From positions 124,001 through 188,000 of the forward strand of contig SKCR01034783.1 in the NCBI GenBank assembly GCA_019454045.1: a stretch of DNA of 64,000 nucleotides, written 5' to 3'. The notes beneath the pieces were generated by a model. The model worked only from the letters and a program-made list of their open reading frames with translations, did no database searches and was not told where the DNA came from. A program made the position numbers and the translations under genes. Shown here piece after piece: positions 31,542 through 43,700 of this stretch (position 1 is its first letter; each line of letters starts with the position of its first letter). This DNA comes from Zanthoxylum bungeanum (Eukaryota; Streptophyta; Magnoliopsida; Sapindales; Rutaceae).

Positions 31542-33603
31542 TGTTGGACAAAATGACCCATAGCGTCACTATTTGCATAGATCATTGTGTTGTTGTAGCA
31601 AATTAACTATGTGACAAGGAAATTGCACTCTCATCATTTGTGATTAGATCACCATAGATATATAAATGTGATTAGATCACCATAGTTCCTGGATTGAGAA
31701 TGATATGAGACAGTATCAGTCCCCGAAGGATTAATCATTAAATATCCCTAGCCGGAGTATTATCGAGACTGGACATCGATAATGCAGAATAGGCTAGTAT
31801 TGCACTTGTGTGCATTGTGAGGGCACAACGGCATAGTTCTCATATATATAAGTATCGGATACTTATGCAAGTGCGATAGGAGGTCGTGTTTCACCGATAG
31901 TACGGGAAACAGCTTCGCTCTGGATAGACCCCTCGGAATCCCATTGGTATTATGACTATGTGTCTATGGGAGGCCGAAATCAAGGTAGGTGTGTATAGTC
32001 TTAACCTGAGACTTACATCGCTAATACTTACGATAATTGATAGACTTTGGTCTTGGTGGTACAGGGCTTTAACCGATTCTGCGTACACCACTTCTGGGTT
32101 TATCAGAGAGTCGTAGTGTATTGGGTGTGATGTCGAGACGGAAGTATCACTTCAGTCATAGTGGAGATGATGTCACGCAGGATACGGTACTAGTGCTCTT
32201 GAGTGATGCGCATCCAATCGGGATATTGTGACCAGGTCATGAATATCCGATTATAGAGACTATGTTACCAGACATCCGATATGTGTTTCGGACGGGGCAG
32301 ACACTTATCCAGCCCCAGCCCTAGCACGTGACTATCCGATACTGGGCCGATATGCACAATACAATGGTATACTACGCTTGATATAGATCCTTGTATATTC
32401 TATATGGATATGTCCGGAGAATTTGGAAGACTTGGTGCTTTGCTAGGAGTCGACCTTGTCTCGTAAATCGGTAGAACGTAGTACTTGGTACATACGTGAT
32501 TCGGATACTCCGATGACCGTATTTACTGCCAATATATCTGGGGATCTCATGGGTCACTTCCCGATAATCCACCGATGACGCATAACTCGCACTCTTAAAT
32601 AATCTAGGATTATATAGAAGAGAGAGAAAATTAATCTAGGATTAATTACGGAGATATTTTAACTAGGATAAAATATCGTCTAGAGAGAGATAACGATTAA
32701 TTTGGAATTAATCGGTAAATTAATATATTCGATATATTAAACGAAATTAGATTTCAACGCGGAATTAAAATTAGATTTTAATTCGGGCGAACGAATTAAT
32801 TTAAAATTAATTCGTTAGCGACGTGAATAGTGAATTCGCTAGGCGTAATCATTTAATTACGACGCGACGGAAAAATCGTTAATTTGGAATTAGCGAACCC
32901 GAGCCCGAGTGTGATTGCGAGCGCATTCGTATTTCGAATTCGAGTGCGGCGACGCAAGTCACATCAAGCGTCAAATCATTAGTCGCATCAAGCGTCAAAT
33001 CACTTGTCACTTTGAGTGATGTGAAATAACAACATGTCACTTTGTTAAAGTAGATGGACTTTTGACTTTAGAGTGTGGAACACTCAAAGTAATTACAATT
33101 GATTTAATTTGTTTTTTGAAAGCAAATTAAATGGTAAAAACATTTATTATTTTTTGGAAAATATATAAACAAATGTTATACCACTTTTGTAATAACTTAA
33201 CAACATTTTTCTCTCTCATTCTCTCCTTCAAGCTCACGCCCAAGGGGCATTTTTCACTGGTTTTTGAAGCCAAAAACGTGAGCAAAGGGAAGCCAAGAGT
33301 TGGGTTTTTGTGGCAAAAACCGCAAGTGCTAGCACACTACGAGACTTGCAAAGGTGGTAGGGAGGTTCACCCATGAGCCGGGATCCGTTTGACGAAGCTA
33401 GGAGCTCCGTTTCTCAGCTAAAAATCTGATTTGTGAGAGCAGTGGACTGCTACAGTGGCGCCACCGAAACAGTGAGCAAAGTGGCTTCATTCGTCTCCAA
33501 ATCGACTCAACCGATCGATGTGAGTATTCCGCTACCTCCGTTGATGTATTCACACATGATTTTCATTGCTTGTTTGATCTTGGGACCTAGATAATAACCA
33601 ACA
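31542..33603 (+). repeat. Copia LTR3 (2062 bp)
   Basis: Same termini as LTR1/2 and preceded by the polypurine tract. It shares the LTR2 form of the variable stretch near position 130. The palindrome run lies at 32596-32895 (its first member has centre TAG instead of TTT; the third has one arm mismatch) and the TATA box at 33162. Confidence 0.95.
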
Positions 33604-33604
33604 A

Positions 33605-33616
33605 TGGTATCAGAGC
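33605..33616 (+). other. Primer binding site, unit 3
   Basis: Exact TGGTATCAGAGC after LTR3. Confidence 0.95.
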
Positions 33617-34352
33617 TATAGGTTCAAGCATGAAAAGTTTAGGGCTTAAAATTGGGTAAATTGATTTTGAGCATGATTTAGTTAAATTGTTTGATTGAGC
33701 ATGTTTAAATGATGTTGAATTGAAGTTTGATTGGATCAATTTCATGAAAATTGATTTGGAATAATTTTCCCCAAAATATTGATGTTGGCCGAATTTAAAG
33801 GAAATTTTTAATTCTTGGAATTTTTGGTTTTGATTCATTGGATGAGTTAGAATCATGTAGGATGATGTTAATTTATGGTCAATTGGATTGTACTTTGAAT
33901 TGAACATAAATCCCCAAAATTCTCATGTTGGCCGAATTGGAGTATGCCCTTGAATGTCTTGGATTTTTGATTTTATGAACATTGGATGTGTATGAAATCA
34001 TTTAGGATGTTGATTTAATGTCGATTGTGGGTTTGATTGGATTGAAACCAAATCGGATGTGAAATCCTTCCTTGGCCGAGACTAAAGAAGCATGTAAATG
34101 GGTTTGATTTTTCATTTATGTGTTGGACATATGATAATGATAATGAGCATGATTAATTGGACTAATATGATGTTTTAGAAATATTGATTTAGTTGATTAA
34201 TCATGTAATACACTTTAGGTTAATTGAATATGAAATTGGATTTTGTATATTTAATTAATTGGGCCTAATTTTGGAAATTGGACTTTAATGTTGTAATTGG
34301 GCTTATTGGGCTTGATTTTATCAAGTTGGGTTTAGGCCAAATGGATTGGATC
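33617..34352 (+). other. Truncated third leader
   Basis: Matches the first 740 bp of the other leaders, then breaks off at GGATTGGATCC and continues directly into the Tat RT copy. There is no LTR or target duplication at this end. Confidence 0.9.
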
Positions 34353-34880
34353 CTTGATCTTCTGAGGATTAGCCTTGATGCCCATCGTTTTGACTCCTTA
34401 CCCTAAAATGTTCCACAGGATACTCCGACGGCACACTTATTTGGGTTTAGTCTCATCTCGTACTTCCTCAGAAGTTCAAATGTTTCCCGGAGGTCTTCCA
34501 GGTGATCCTTCGGATGTACGGACATGGCTATCATATCATAGACATTGTCTTACAAATGAGGGGCTCGAAGACCTTATTCACCAACCTCTGATATGTTTCT
34601 CTAGTATTCTTTAACCCAAAAACATTACCTTATAGTAATAAAGCCCTAATCTGTGATAATTTTCGTCTTCTCTTTATCTTCGGGGAATATTTAAATATGA
34701 TTATATCCCAATGATGCATCCATGAAGCTTAGTAGCTCATGGCAGGCCGTCAAATCCACCAAGTGATCCACTTTAAGAAGCGGAAAGCTATCATTTGGGC
34801 AAGCTTTGTTAAAATAAAATAAGTTCACACACATTCTCTATTTGTCATTGGCCCTTTTCACCAAGACCATGCTTGAGACC
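34353..34880 (-). repeat. Second copy of the flanking direct repeat (528 bp)
   Basis: Repeats 14571-15094. At GCTTGAGACC it continues without interruption into CACTCCGAG, so it shows the copia insertion site in its empty form. Confidence 0.95.
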
Positions 34881-35060
34881 CACTCCGAGTAGTTTACTTC
34901 TCTGATGAACTTGGCTTGCATCAACTTGTCTACCTCCGTGTGAATAGTCATGTACCTCTCTTGGTAGAAAGTCCTCATCTTATGCTTCACTGTTTTAGGA
35001 GCCATGTTTATTGATAAGTGGTGACTGATGACTCGAGGATCTATCCCAAGCATAACTTCA
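34353..35060 (-). pseudogene. Tat-type reverse transcriptase, N-terminal part
   Basis: Read downward from 35053: MLGIDPRVISHHLSINM, TFYQERYMTIHTEVDKLMQAKFIREV and WVSSMVLVKRAN, the start of a plant gypsy RT domain. KACPNDSFPL and LLSFMDA-like RT core motifs follow, then the same degraded stretch as at 14571-15094. In life it copied element RNA to DNA. A stop after RANDK and frame shifts further on inactivate it. Confidence 0.8.
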
Positions 35061-35122
35061 TGGCTCCATGTGAAGACATCTGCATACTCTCTTAGTAAGT
35101 TTATGAGCTTTCTCTTTAGATT

Positions 35123-35700
35123 CTACTCTAACCCAACCCCGACCTTGACTATCTTATCCGAGCCAAAAAGGGCCACTGATTCAAGCTTCTCTCCTGCTCT
35201 TGCATACTGAGTGGTGTCCTCGAGTCGGGGATCGATAAACACCACCTCAATTGAGTCTTCTACATTTTCCTTCCTCTTCTGCCCTATGACATCATCAATA
35301 GATAGGGTATTCTTGGATGTGGCTACAAAAAAACTCCTTGCCACATTCTGACTACCGCATACCACCTCGACCATCTCCCAAATCAGGAATTTCAACTTCA
35401 AGAAGTAGCTTGACATGGCTGCCCTTGATTTCATCATTAAGGGCCTTCCCAAAATCACCTGGCAGTTATTTAAGCAATCTACCATGGTGAAATCCATCAT
35501 AATTATATGATTATAGGGGCTCATTCCAATGGTCGTTGTTAGCTATACCCCACCAAATGGGATGATCCATCGAACCGTACATTGGAGGTACATCCTTAAT
35601 CAATGTGGTGAACTCCACCCTCAGCCCACTCAATGCCTTTTTGGATAAGATGTCCACTACACTCCTACATATATCCTCTCTACCTCTGAACCCCAATGTT
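35123..35700 (-). pseudogene. Tat-type aspartic protease region
   Basis: Minus-strand frames at 35696-35511 and 35524-35123 read GFRGREDICRSVVDI, VEFTTLIKD, YNHIIMMDFTMVD, the landmark VILGRPLM, then KLKFLIWEMVEVVCGSQNVAR. The order flap, ILGRP, KLKFPT and GDQ.AR is that of the protease-to-RT stretch of Tat-clade polyproteins. A one-base overlap/frameshift near 35520 separates the two frames, and the active-site DNGSS is not intact. A 60-bp gap leads to RT. Confidence 0.75.
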
Positions 35701-35865
35701 GGCCTTGATTGTCATGCAATATCATGAAGTTCACAAGCTTAGCATCCTCCTTAGTAAATATTATTGACACCGGCCTGGATTTTTGAATCCTCGGGGCCCT
35801 CTCTGTAGTCACTACCTCGGGACTATTAATTCATCATTTCCCGGTTTAATCCCCAGTAGACGTTC
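35701..35865 (-). pseudogene. Tat-type gag/protease boundary remnant
   Basis: About 55 codons with one ITFT.EDA-like phrase (IIFTKEDAKLVN) typical of the stretch just before the protease in this clade. Recognisable homology stops near 35865 where AT-rich LTR sequence of another copia family begins; the rest of gag and the 5' LTR are absent. Confidence 0.55.
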
Positions 35866-36615
35866 TTCCTCCAATTAATATCTAGTTTCAAGTGTGACAA
35901 AATTTATTATTAATATATATATATATATGAGTATAAAATTGAAATATCCTATTATATTTAATCTACTGTAATATATCAAGCTAGCAAGGGGACCAAATGG
36001 ACCTATGGTTACAAGCTCCAATATTCCCGGCATATTAATTAAACTCTTAATTAAATATTTGAATTATTAACTTCATATTATTCCACTAAAAACCTGAAGT
36101 TGCACTCTTGTTGACGCAAATAAATAATATAAGATGAGCTACATTGGTGTCCATTGATGTAGTTATTACAAAAAGATTAACCCTGCACGAGTATCTCATA
36201 ATTAGAGTCAGGTCATAATGTCTATTATCCCCCTCTAATTATTTTTACCTTAAGTATCATTATTTCTCTAATGAACGATTTATTCATAATCATTATCAAT
36301 GTTAATCTTTCTAGAAAGACTTGAGAGCTCTAATCGTTCAAATACTGAATCAACCCTTAAGGAAAATACTCCTCAACTTCTCGCAATAAGAAATGAACTC
36401 CCTATCAATGTTAAATGTCTTTAGCTACACACCAAACCATTCCCCCAAAGTACGTAGCTATTGCTCGAGATTTCTACACCAACCTCACCTTTGTAAATTA
36501 AAGGACATAGCCTACCATGATGGAGTTCGTAGTACACTTAGGATTCAGATCAATCCATATATGATCATCTAGTAGATTGAAATGAGTTTATTTATTTAAT
36601 GGATATTATAAGAAA
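35866..36615 (-). repeat. Second-family copia LTR, distal part
   Basis: Its minus strand continues the LTR fragment of 56584-56976 across the 20-kb insertion, and its last 260 bp match the plus-strand LTR at 57286-57600 in inverted orientation (TTTTTAGTGGAATAA, TTAAGAGTTTAATTAATAT, CACACTTGAAA). It contains an AT microsatellite (about 35911-35927). Its end is lost at the Tat remnant. Confidence 0.7.
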
Positions 36616-38520
36616 TGTTCGCTTCTATTAAGGTGCCAAGTTCAATAATAAGCATGAAAACATGTGTGAATAACAATCGAGAAGTTGCGGAATACTTACA
36701 TCGAGCGGTTGAGCAACGCGGCAAGCAAAAAAAATTAATTTCTACTCCTTGACAGTGCACGGCAGTGAGCAGTGAGCTGCTCCTCCATTTTCTGTTTTTG
36801 AGCTCCTCGAACAAGCTCCAAGCTTCGTCGAACGATCCCCGGCTCATGGGTAGACTTCCCTATCACCTTCGCACATCTCGTAAGTGTGCTAGCACTCAAG
36901 AAATTTGCCATAAATTTCCAACTCTTGCTTCCCAAACTCACGGCAGTGAGCTGTGTGCAGAAGAGAGGAAAAACAGCCCCTTGGGCGTGTTTTTAGAGAA
37001 GAAAGAAGAATGATGAGAGATTTGTGTGTGTTGTAAATATTATTGTGTATCTAATACACCAACCAATATTAAAATCAATTACTAAAATCAAATAATGTAA
37101 ATAGATTTTAATTAATCCAACAACTCACATCAACCATCACACTTGAGTGTCAAACACTCAAACATCAACTCACATCAAGTCACATCAATCAATCAATGGT
37201 TACATCACTCAAAGTGACATGATTTGACATTTGATGTGACGCTAGATGCGACTAGTGATTTGACGCTTGATTTGACTTACGTGCCGCACTCGAATTCGAA
37301 ATACGAATGCGCTCGCAAATAATCTCGGGCTCGGGTTCGCTAATTCCAAATTAATGAATTTTTCGTTGCGTCGTAATTAAATGATTACGCCTAGCGAAAT
37401 CACTATTCACGTCGCTAACGAATTAATTCAAAATTAATTCGTTCGCCCGAATTAAAATCTAATTTTAATTCCGCGTCGAAATCTAATTTCATTTAATATA
37501 TCACATATATTAATTTCTCGATTAATTCCAAATTAATCGTTCTCTCTCTTTAATTAATATTTTATCCCAGATAAAATATCTCCTCAATTAATCCCAGATT
37601 AATTTTCTCTCTTCTAATTAATCCCAGATTAATTTAGAGTGCGAGTCATACGTCATCGGTGAATCTTCGAGAAGCGACCCATGAGATCCCCTGATATGTT
37701 GGCAGTAAATTCGGTCGTCGGACTATCCGAACACATAAGTACCTCGTACTACGTTTATACTGATTTACAAGACAAGGTTGGCCTCTAGCAAAGCGCCATG
37801 TCTTCCCAATTCTCCGGAAACATCCTTACAGGAATAAAGGATCTATATCAGGCGTAGTATACGTAGTATTGCGTATTTCTGTCCAGTATCGAATGATCAC
37901 GTGCTAGGCCTAGGGTTGGAATTGTGTCTGCCCCGTACGAAGCACATGTCGGATGTCTGGTGACTAGTCTCTATAATCAGATAAACCTGACCTTGTCATT
38001 TTATCCCGATAGCTGCAGCATTTAAGAGAACCAGTCACGTATCCTACGTGACCATCATCTCCATATGACTGGAGTGACACTTCCGTCTTGATAGCACACC
38101 CAACACACTACGATTCTCAATATACCCAGCATTGGCGTACACAGAACCTGTTAAAGCCCTGGACGACCGCAACCAAAGTATATTGATTGTCGCAAGTATT
38201 AGCGGTGCAAGTCTCAAGTTAAGACCAAATACACCTACCCTGATTTCGGACTTCCATAGACACATAGTCATACTACCAATGGAATACCGAGGGTGTCTAT
38301 CCAGAGCGAAGCTGTTTCCCGTACCATCGGTGAAACACAACCTCATATTACACTTGCATGAGTATCTTATACCCAAATATATGAGAACTATGTCTTTATG
38401 CCCTCACAACGCGCACAAGTGTAATACTAGTCTTTTACGTATTTATCGATGTCCAATCTCGATAATACTCTGACTATGGATATTTAATAATTTATCCTAC
38501 GTGGACTGATACTGTCTCAT
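36616..38520 (-). repeat. Subtype B 3' LTR, truncated (1905 bp)
   Basis: Similar to 54517-56583 over its length, including the GAACGATCCCCGGCTCATGG and GCAGTGAGCAGTGAGCTGC stretches. Its minus-strand beginning is missing and replaced by the subtype A LTR end at 38521. The palindrome run is at about 37340-37635. Confidence 0.85.
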
Positions 38521-40663
38521 TGTTGAGTTTCTATAATAGGTCCCAAGATCAACAAATCAAGCATAAAATTCGCATGAATACATCAAAGGAATAAGGCGGA
38601 ATACATACTCACATTGAATGGATTTGATGCATCAAACAAAACAAGCCTCTCCCACCATGAAGGAGCATTCGGCAAGCCTTCCAAGAGCAGTAGGTTGGTC
38701 GGTTTTGAGTGTCTTTGTGTCTCTAAGATTCGGCCATGAAAGACTCCATTGAAGCTCCAAGCTTCAAGCTTTCCATGCTCATGTGTTCACTACCCTATCA
38801 CCTTGTATTGACCCATGGTGTGTGCTAGCACTTCTTCTTCTTCATTGCTTCTCATTGATTCGGCCAAAACCAGAAAATGGAGAGAAGAATCGGCTCCAAG
38901 CCGTGTGAGGAAGAAGAGAAAAATGAGAGGGAAATATTTTGTTCACAAAGACGTGAACCCTTGCTTCCAGGAGAGAGAAAACGAAAAAATATAGGAAGGA
39001 AGAGAAAAAGTAATACATATATCTTTTTATTTATTTTCCAAAAACAAATAAATATATATATCAAACATTTTATTTATTCCAAAAAGTCAAAAAGCAAAAA
39101 ATCAATAAATGCTTTTCACCTTTTACCCATCACTTTTACTTTTCACATCAAGTCACTTTATTAAAGTGACAACATGTCATGTCACATCACTCAAAGTGAC
39201 ATGTGATTTGACAATTGATGCGACAAGCGATTTGACGCTTGATGTGACTTGCGTGTCGCACTCGAATTCGAAATGTGAATGCGCTCGCAACCACTCTCGG
39301 GCTCGGGTTCGCTAATTCCGAATTAACGAATTTCCATCACGTCATAATTAAATGATTACGCCTAGCGAAATCACTATTCACGTCGCTAACGAATTAATTC
39401 TAAATTAATTCGTTCGCCCGAATTAAAATATAATTCTAATTCCGCGTCGAAATCCAATTTCATATAATATATCGAATATATTATTTCATCGATTAATTCC
39501 AAATTAATCGTTCTCTCTCTTTAATTAATATTTTATCCCAGATAAAATATCTATGTAATTAATCCCAGATTAATTTTCTCTCTCTTCTAATTAATCCCAG
39601 ATTAATTAAAGTGCGAGTCATACGTCATCGGTGAATCTTTGGGAAGCGACCCATGAGATCCCCGGATATGTTGGCAGTAAATGCGGTCGTCGGACTATCC
39701 GAACACGTAAGTACCTCGTACTACGTTTATGCCGATTTACAAGACGAGGTTGGCTTCTAGCAAAGCGCCATGACTACCCAATTCTCCGGAAAAATCCTTA
39801 TAGGAATATGTGATCTATATCAAGCGTAGTATACCGAAGTATTGCGTATTTCTGTCCAGTATCGGATTGTCACGTGCAAGGCCTGGGGCTGGAATTAAGT
39901 CTGCCCCGTACGAAGCACATATCGGATGTCTGGTAACTAGTCTCTACAATCGGATATACATGACCTAGTCATAATATCCCGATAGCTCGAGCATTTAAGA
40001 GAACGAGTTCCGTATCCTACATGACCATCATCTCCACTATGACTGGAGTGATACTTTCATCTTGACATCACACCCAACACACTACGATTCCCAATATACC
40101 CAGTATCGGCGTACACGGAACCGGTTAAAGCCCTGGACGACCTCAACTAAAGTATATTGATTATCGTATGTATTAGCGGTGCAAGTCTCAAGTTAAGACC
40201 AAATACACCTACCCTGATTGCAGACTCCCATAGACACATAGTCATACTACCAATGGGATTCTGCGGGGGGTCTATCCAGAGCGAAGCTGTTTCCCGTACC
40301 ATCGGTGAAACACCACCTCCTACTACACTTGCATGAGTATCATATACCCAAATATATGAGAACTATGCCGTTGTGCCCTCACAAACGCGCACAAGTGTAA
40401 TACTAGTCTTTTACGTATTTATCGATGTTCAATCTCGATAATACTCTGACTATGGATATTTAATGATTTATCCTTCGTGGACTGATACTGTCTCATATCA
40501 TTCTCGGTCCAGGAACAAATCATAGGGACCTCTCATCATTTATATATCTAGGTGATCTAATCACAAATGATAAGAGTGCAATCTCCTTTGTCACATAGTT
40601 AATTTGTACAACAACACTGTGATCTGTAAAAATAGTGACGATATGGGTCATAATTGTCCAACA
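38521..40663 (-). repeat. Subtype A 3' LTR (2143 bp)
   Basis: Plus-strand text starts TGTTGAGTTTCTATAATAGG and ends AATTGTCCAACA, matching 46586-48731. A polypurine tract (minus AAGTGGGAGAT) follows at 40664-40674. The palindrome run lies at about 39320-39606 with centres mostly TGG on the element strand. Confidence 0.9.
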
Positions 40664-43600
40664 ATCTCCCACTTGGCCTATAGCCAGTCACTCGAGTCTC
40701 TGACACCCGAACTATGTACGGTTGGCTCAAACTGCTGAGAAAAGCTTTTGTCTGCGGATTTCCATGATTATCGTTTGATGCGATTTATTCGATCATCACA
40801 TCGCCACGATGTATGATCCGAACGAATCAGATGAATATCGAAGTATATATATGGATCGTTGATGAGACCAATAATTCTTTAGCCTGTGCTGACGCCTAGC
40901 TCAGCTGCTAACAGAACTATATCTAATCTAATTAGATTTGTCATTGACCCAGATGGCTTCAATTGTTGCTTCAGCTGCTGCAATTAACCCGCATTTTTTT
41001 TTATTCGGTAACAGTATCTTGCTTGGAAGATTTCCCGCTCACTGTACCGTTATTCAAACTGTATAGTACCGTTTGCGACTGTTAGTCGTCTTTATCGGTT
41101 ATAGGAAACTTGCTACAGTGATTCCAGTCACTTCAAGTTCTCTTTCTCCATAGACTAAGATGGCATCCTTAGTTCTTTAAGATACTAACGGATGTTCTTA
41201 ACATCAATCCAGTGACTATCACTCGGATTAGCCTGTTTGTGAATCCATATGCTCAAAGCGTATGATACACCAGGTCTTGTACATTTTTTTTTTAATTTAC
41301 AGTTCCACGGAGAGTATTTCGAAAGCCAAGCTTTCGCCGATATTTTATTTTATGGGAATATCATTTCCAAGAAATGACATATTATCATTATTTTATAGGA
41401 TAACCACTGTCAGTGCGCTCCCACTAACCTCCTTATATACACAAGAATATTTTTGTTTTGAATTAAATCGTACACCACTATGATTATATCAAAACGATAA
41501 TTTCAAGAACCTAATGCTTGCTTCAATCCATCATGGATCGAATAACAAGCATTATCCAAATGGATTTACCGTGGCAACAGGTAAAAGGGTGAATCGTAAT
41601 CAACACAATGTTGATAACGATACCTTTCCGTTAAAGCCTTGCTTTATACGTTGGTATGTTGCCATCCATGTATGTCTTCCTAGAAGACTTTTAAGTACCA
41701 TTAGGCACAATGCCTTGTGGTACATCAACTAGTATCCAAACTGGTTGATATACATGGAATCCATTTCAGATTATATGGCACTTTGCCATAATTAGGGAGT
41801 TGATACCTTGTATCACTTCCTTATACGTAGTCAGTTGGTATTCCTCAATAAGATTCACATCTTTATGAGGTTAGATCAGAAACCCATACCTCAGGTTGTT
41901 TTCTGACTCTCTCCGACTTACGCGGTTCTTGTGTATTCGAAGATTAATAGTAATAGTTTCATCCTTGATGAACCATTTGTGTTCCATTAGGATTCAGTGC
42001 CTTGAATAGTATCACTCCGATTTTCATCGAGTTATACTATCCTCCCACTTACCACTGCATATCGGTATTCCTCTTAGGAAAACCGCATGGTGAGCAACAT
42101 CTAACTGTTCTCATGTGAGGAGTATAGTACAATACTTATGGTATCCCTAGGATGACCTACAATTGGCACTTATCCTATTTGGGTTTAAAGCTTATCCGTT
42201 GAAGGAAATGGTAGCTCAGAGCGACTCGTGATTAACCTTATCATGTCTAACAAAATTCGGTTAATCTATTCGGACACACCGTCAAACTGACGTGTTCCGG
42301 AAGGAGTCCTCATTGAAAGAATGTTATAATCTTTCAAGTATACTAGAAACTTATTGGTTAAGTATTTTCCATTACGGTCTTACCGTAACGACTTAATACT
42401 TTAGCCGATCTGTTTGTGTATTTCGTGTCGAAACTTGAAAGTTTCCGATTTGTGTTTCATTAGAAACACATAACCATAACGCGATGCCACATCCGTAAAG
42501 GTCACGAAATATTCATATCCATATCTAGCCTAACTAGACATGGGCCCACTTACTTCACTATGAAGTAGGGCTAGCAGGTCGGTGGCACTTACACTTTTAC
42601 CAAGTAAATAGTGTTTTAGGCGCTTTGCCCAATAAACTAGATTCGTAGACTTTATTTGAATATAATCAAATTAGTCCTGGTACCCGCTCTTCAAAAGTGC
42701 GGATATACGAGTCTTGTTTAATAGTGTCCCTGACAACTATGCCACAATTAAGTTTCTCAATTGATCAAATCAATTTGAGCTATTTAATTGTCATGTTATA
42801 TATTTGAGATTTTATTTATATTCAAAATATAAATTATGTTATTCACATCTAATGTTTTTATCTCAATATCATCTTTATATAATGAAACACTTTAGTGTTC
42901 TAGAATATAAAGGTACACCCGCAACGGGTTATACGCGATATGAAGATAATGTTTCTAGTCAAACTAGTTACATTATAACAATTTCCAAATTTAGGTACAA
43001 ACCTAAGGGTAGTTCCTAAACTTAGGTATCTACGGTTAAAACATCGACTTTCGTCATGTTTTCAATTCGCAGATAAATCTCTAATGATGTCAGTATCATG
43101 TTCAAAACAGATTCTGAACGTCAATATATTTATTTTATGTACCACTCTAAGTATCTAAAATCTAATTTTAATACTAGTTGTGAACATAATTATGACAATC
43201 ATTTTTGAAGTCAGAGCCTTGCTCGTCTTCAATTCCTTCTTGGGATATGACCTTTTATCTTCCTAGAAGATATAATGATTTTGCCTTTTGTCATTTTCAA
43301 TATTCCGATCGCCTTTGGCCAAGCCTCGGGTTTCTAGAATATTGAAGTAAGGTGTGCCTTGCACTACTTGCCTAATTGCAAACTTTGACTTTGTCTCCTT
43401 GAGAATAGTCATTAATTCTCCAAGAATTATTTATTGCAATTTTAAAAGTACTTATAAGATCTAATCTATTGAATATCCTTCAATTTCAATATCATACTTT
43501 AAGAATCTAATCCTTAGTTCTGATAAAGAAATTAAGGAGTCTATATGACAAGTATTACGGATTAAGCACTAAAGTATTCATTACATGAATATTCCAAATA

Positions 43601-43700
43601 TTATGTTCCACTTATTTGCTTAACTCCAAGCTTAGGCTAATATATTATTTTATCATATAAAATAACTTATTATTTTTCCAGGACCATTCTGAAATTTATT
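40664..43700 (-). pseudogene. Copia gag-pol remnant, subtype A
   Basis: Read downward: gag traces (about 43700-43210), protease (about 43190-42950), integrase (about 42760-42230), RT (about 42170-41240) and RNase H (about 41130-40690), ending at the polypurine tract. Compared with subtype B it has lost about 170 bp near 42178 and about 165 bp near 41548, both in or next to RT, so it could not encode a working RT even without its many stops. Homology to the plus-strand units is clear throughout (for example the HQRS-type RNase H tail and the integrase stretch by GTCGGTGGC near 42580). Confidence 0.75.

Larger units (their letters stand above)
15095..34352 (+). mobile_element. Tandem long-LTR Ty1/copia array
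   Basis: Order: LTR1 15095-17180, internal 17181-23056, LTR2 23057-25134, internal 25135-31541 (with a hAT insertion), LTR3 31542-33603, partial internal 33604-34352. All are on the plus strand, with a unit length near 7.97 kb. Each LTR is followed by a TGGTATCAGAGC primer site, and LTR2 and LTR3 are preceded by a polypurine tract. Units 1 and 2 differ mostly by single-base indels. Each internal region is about 2.5 kb of non-coding leader followed by heavily decayed gag-pol, so no unit is autonomous. The right end stops inside the leader and joins a second copy of the Tat RT fragment. Confidence 0.9.

Noticed and set aside
36616..38520. Solo LTR from an independent insertion
   Set aside because: It is truncated at one side and shares its AGAAA target duplication with the LTR at 54517-56583, so it is the other end of the same insertion.
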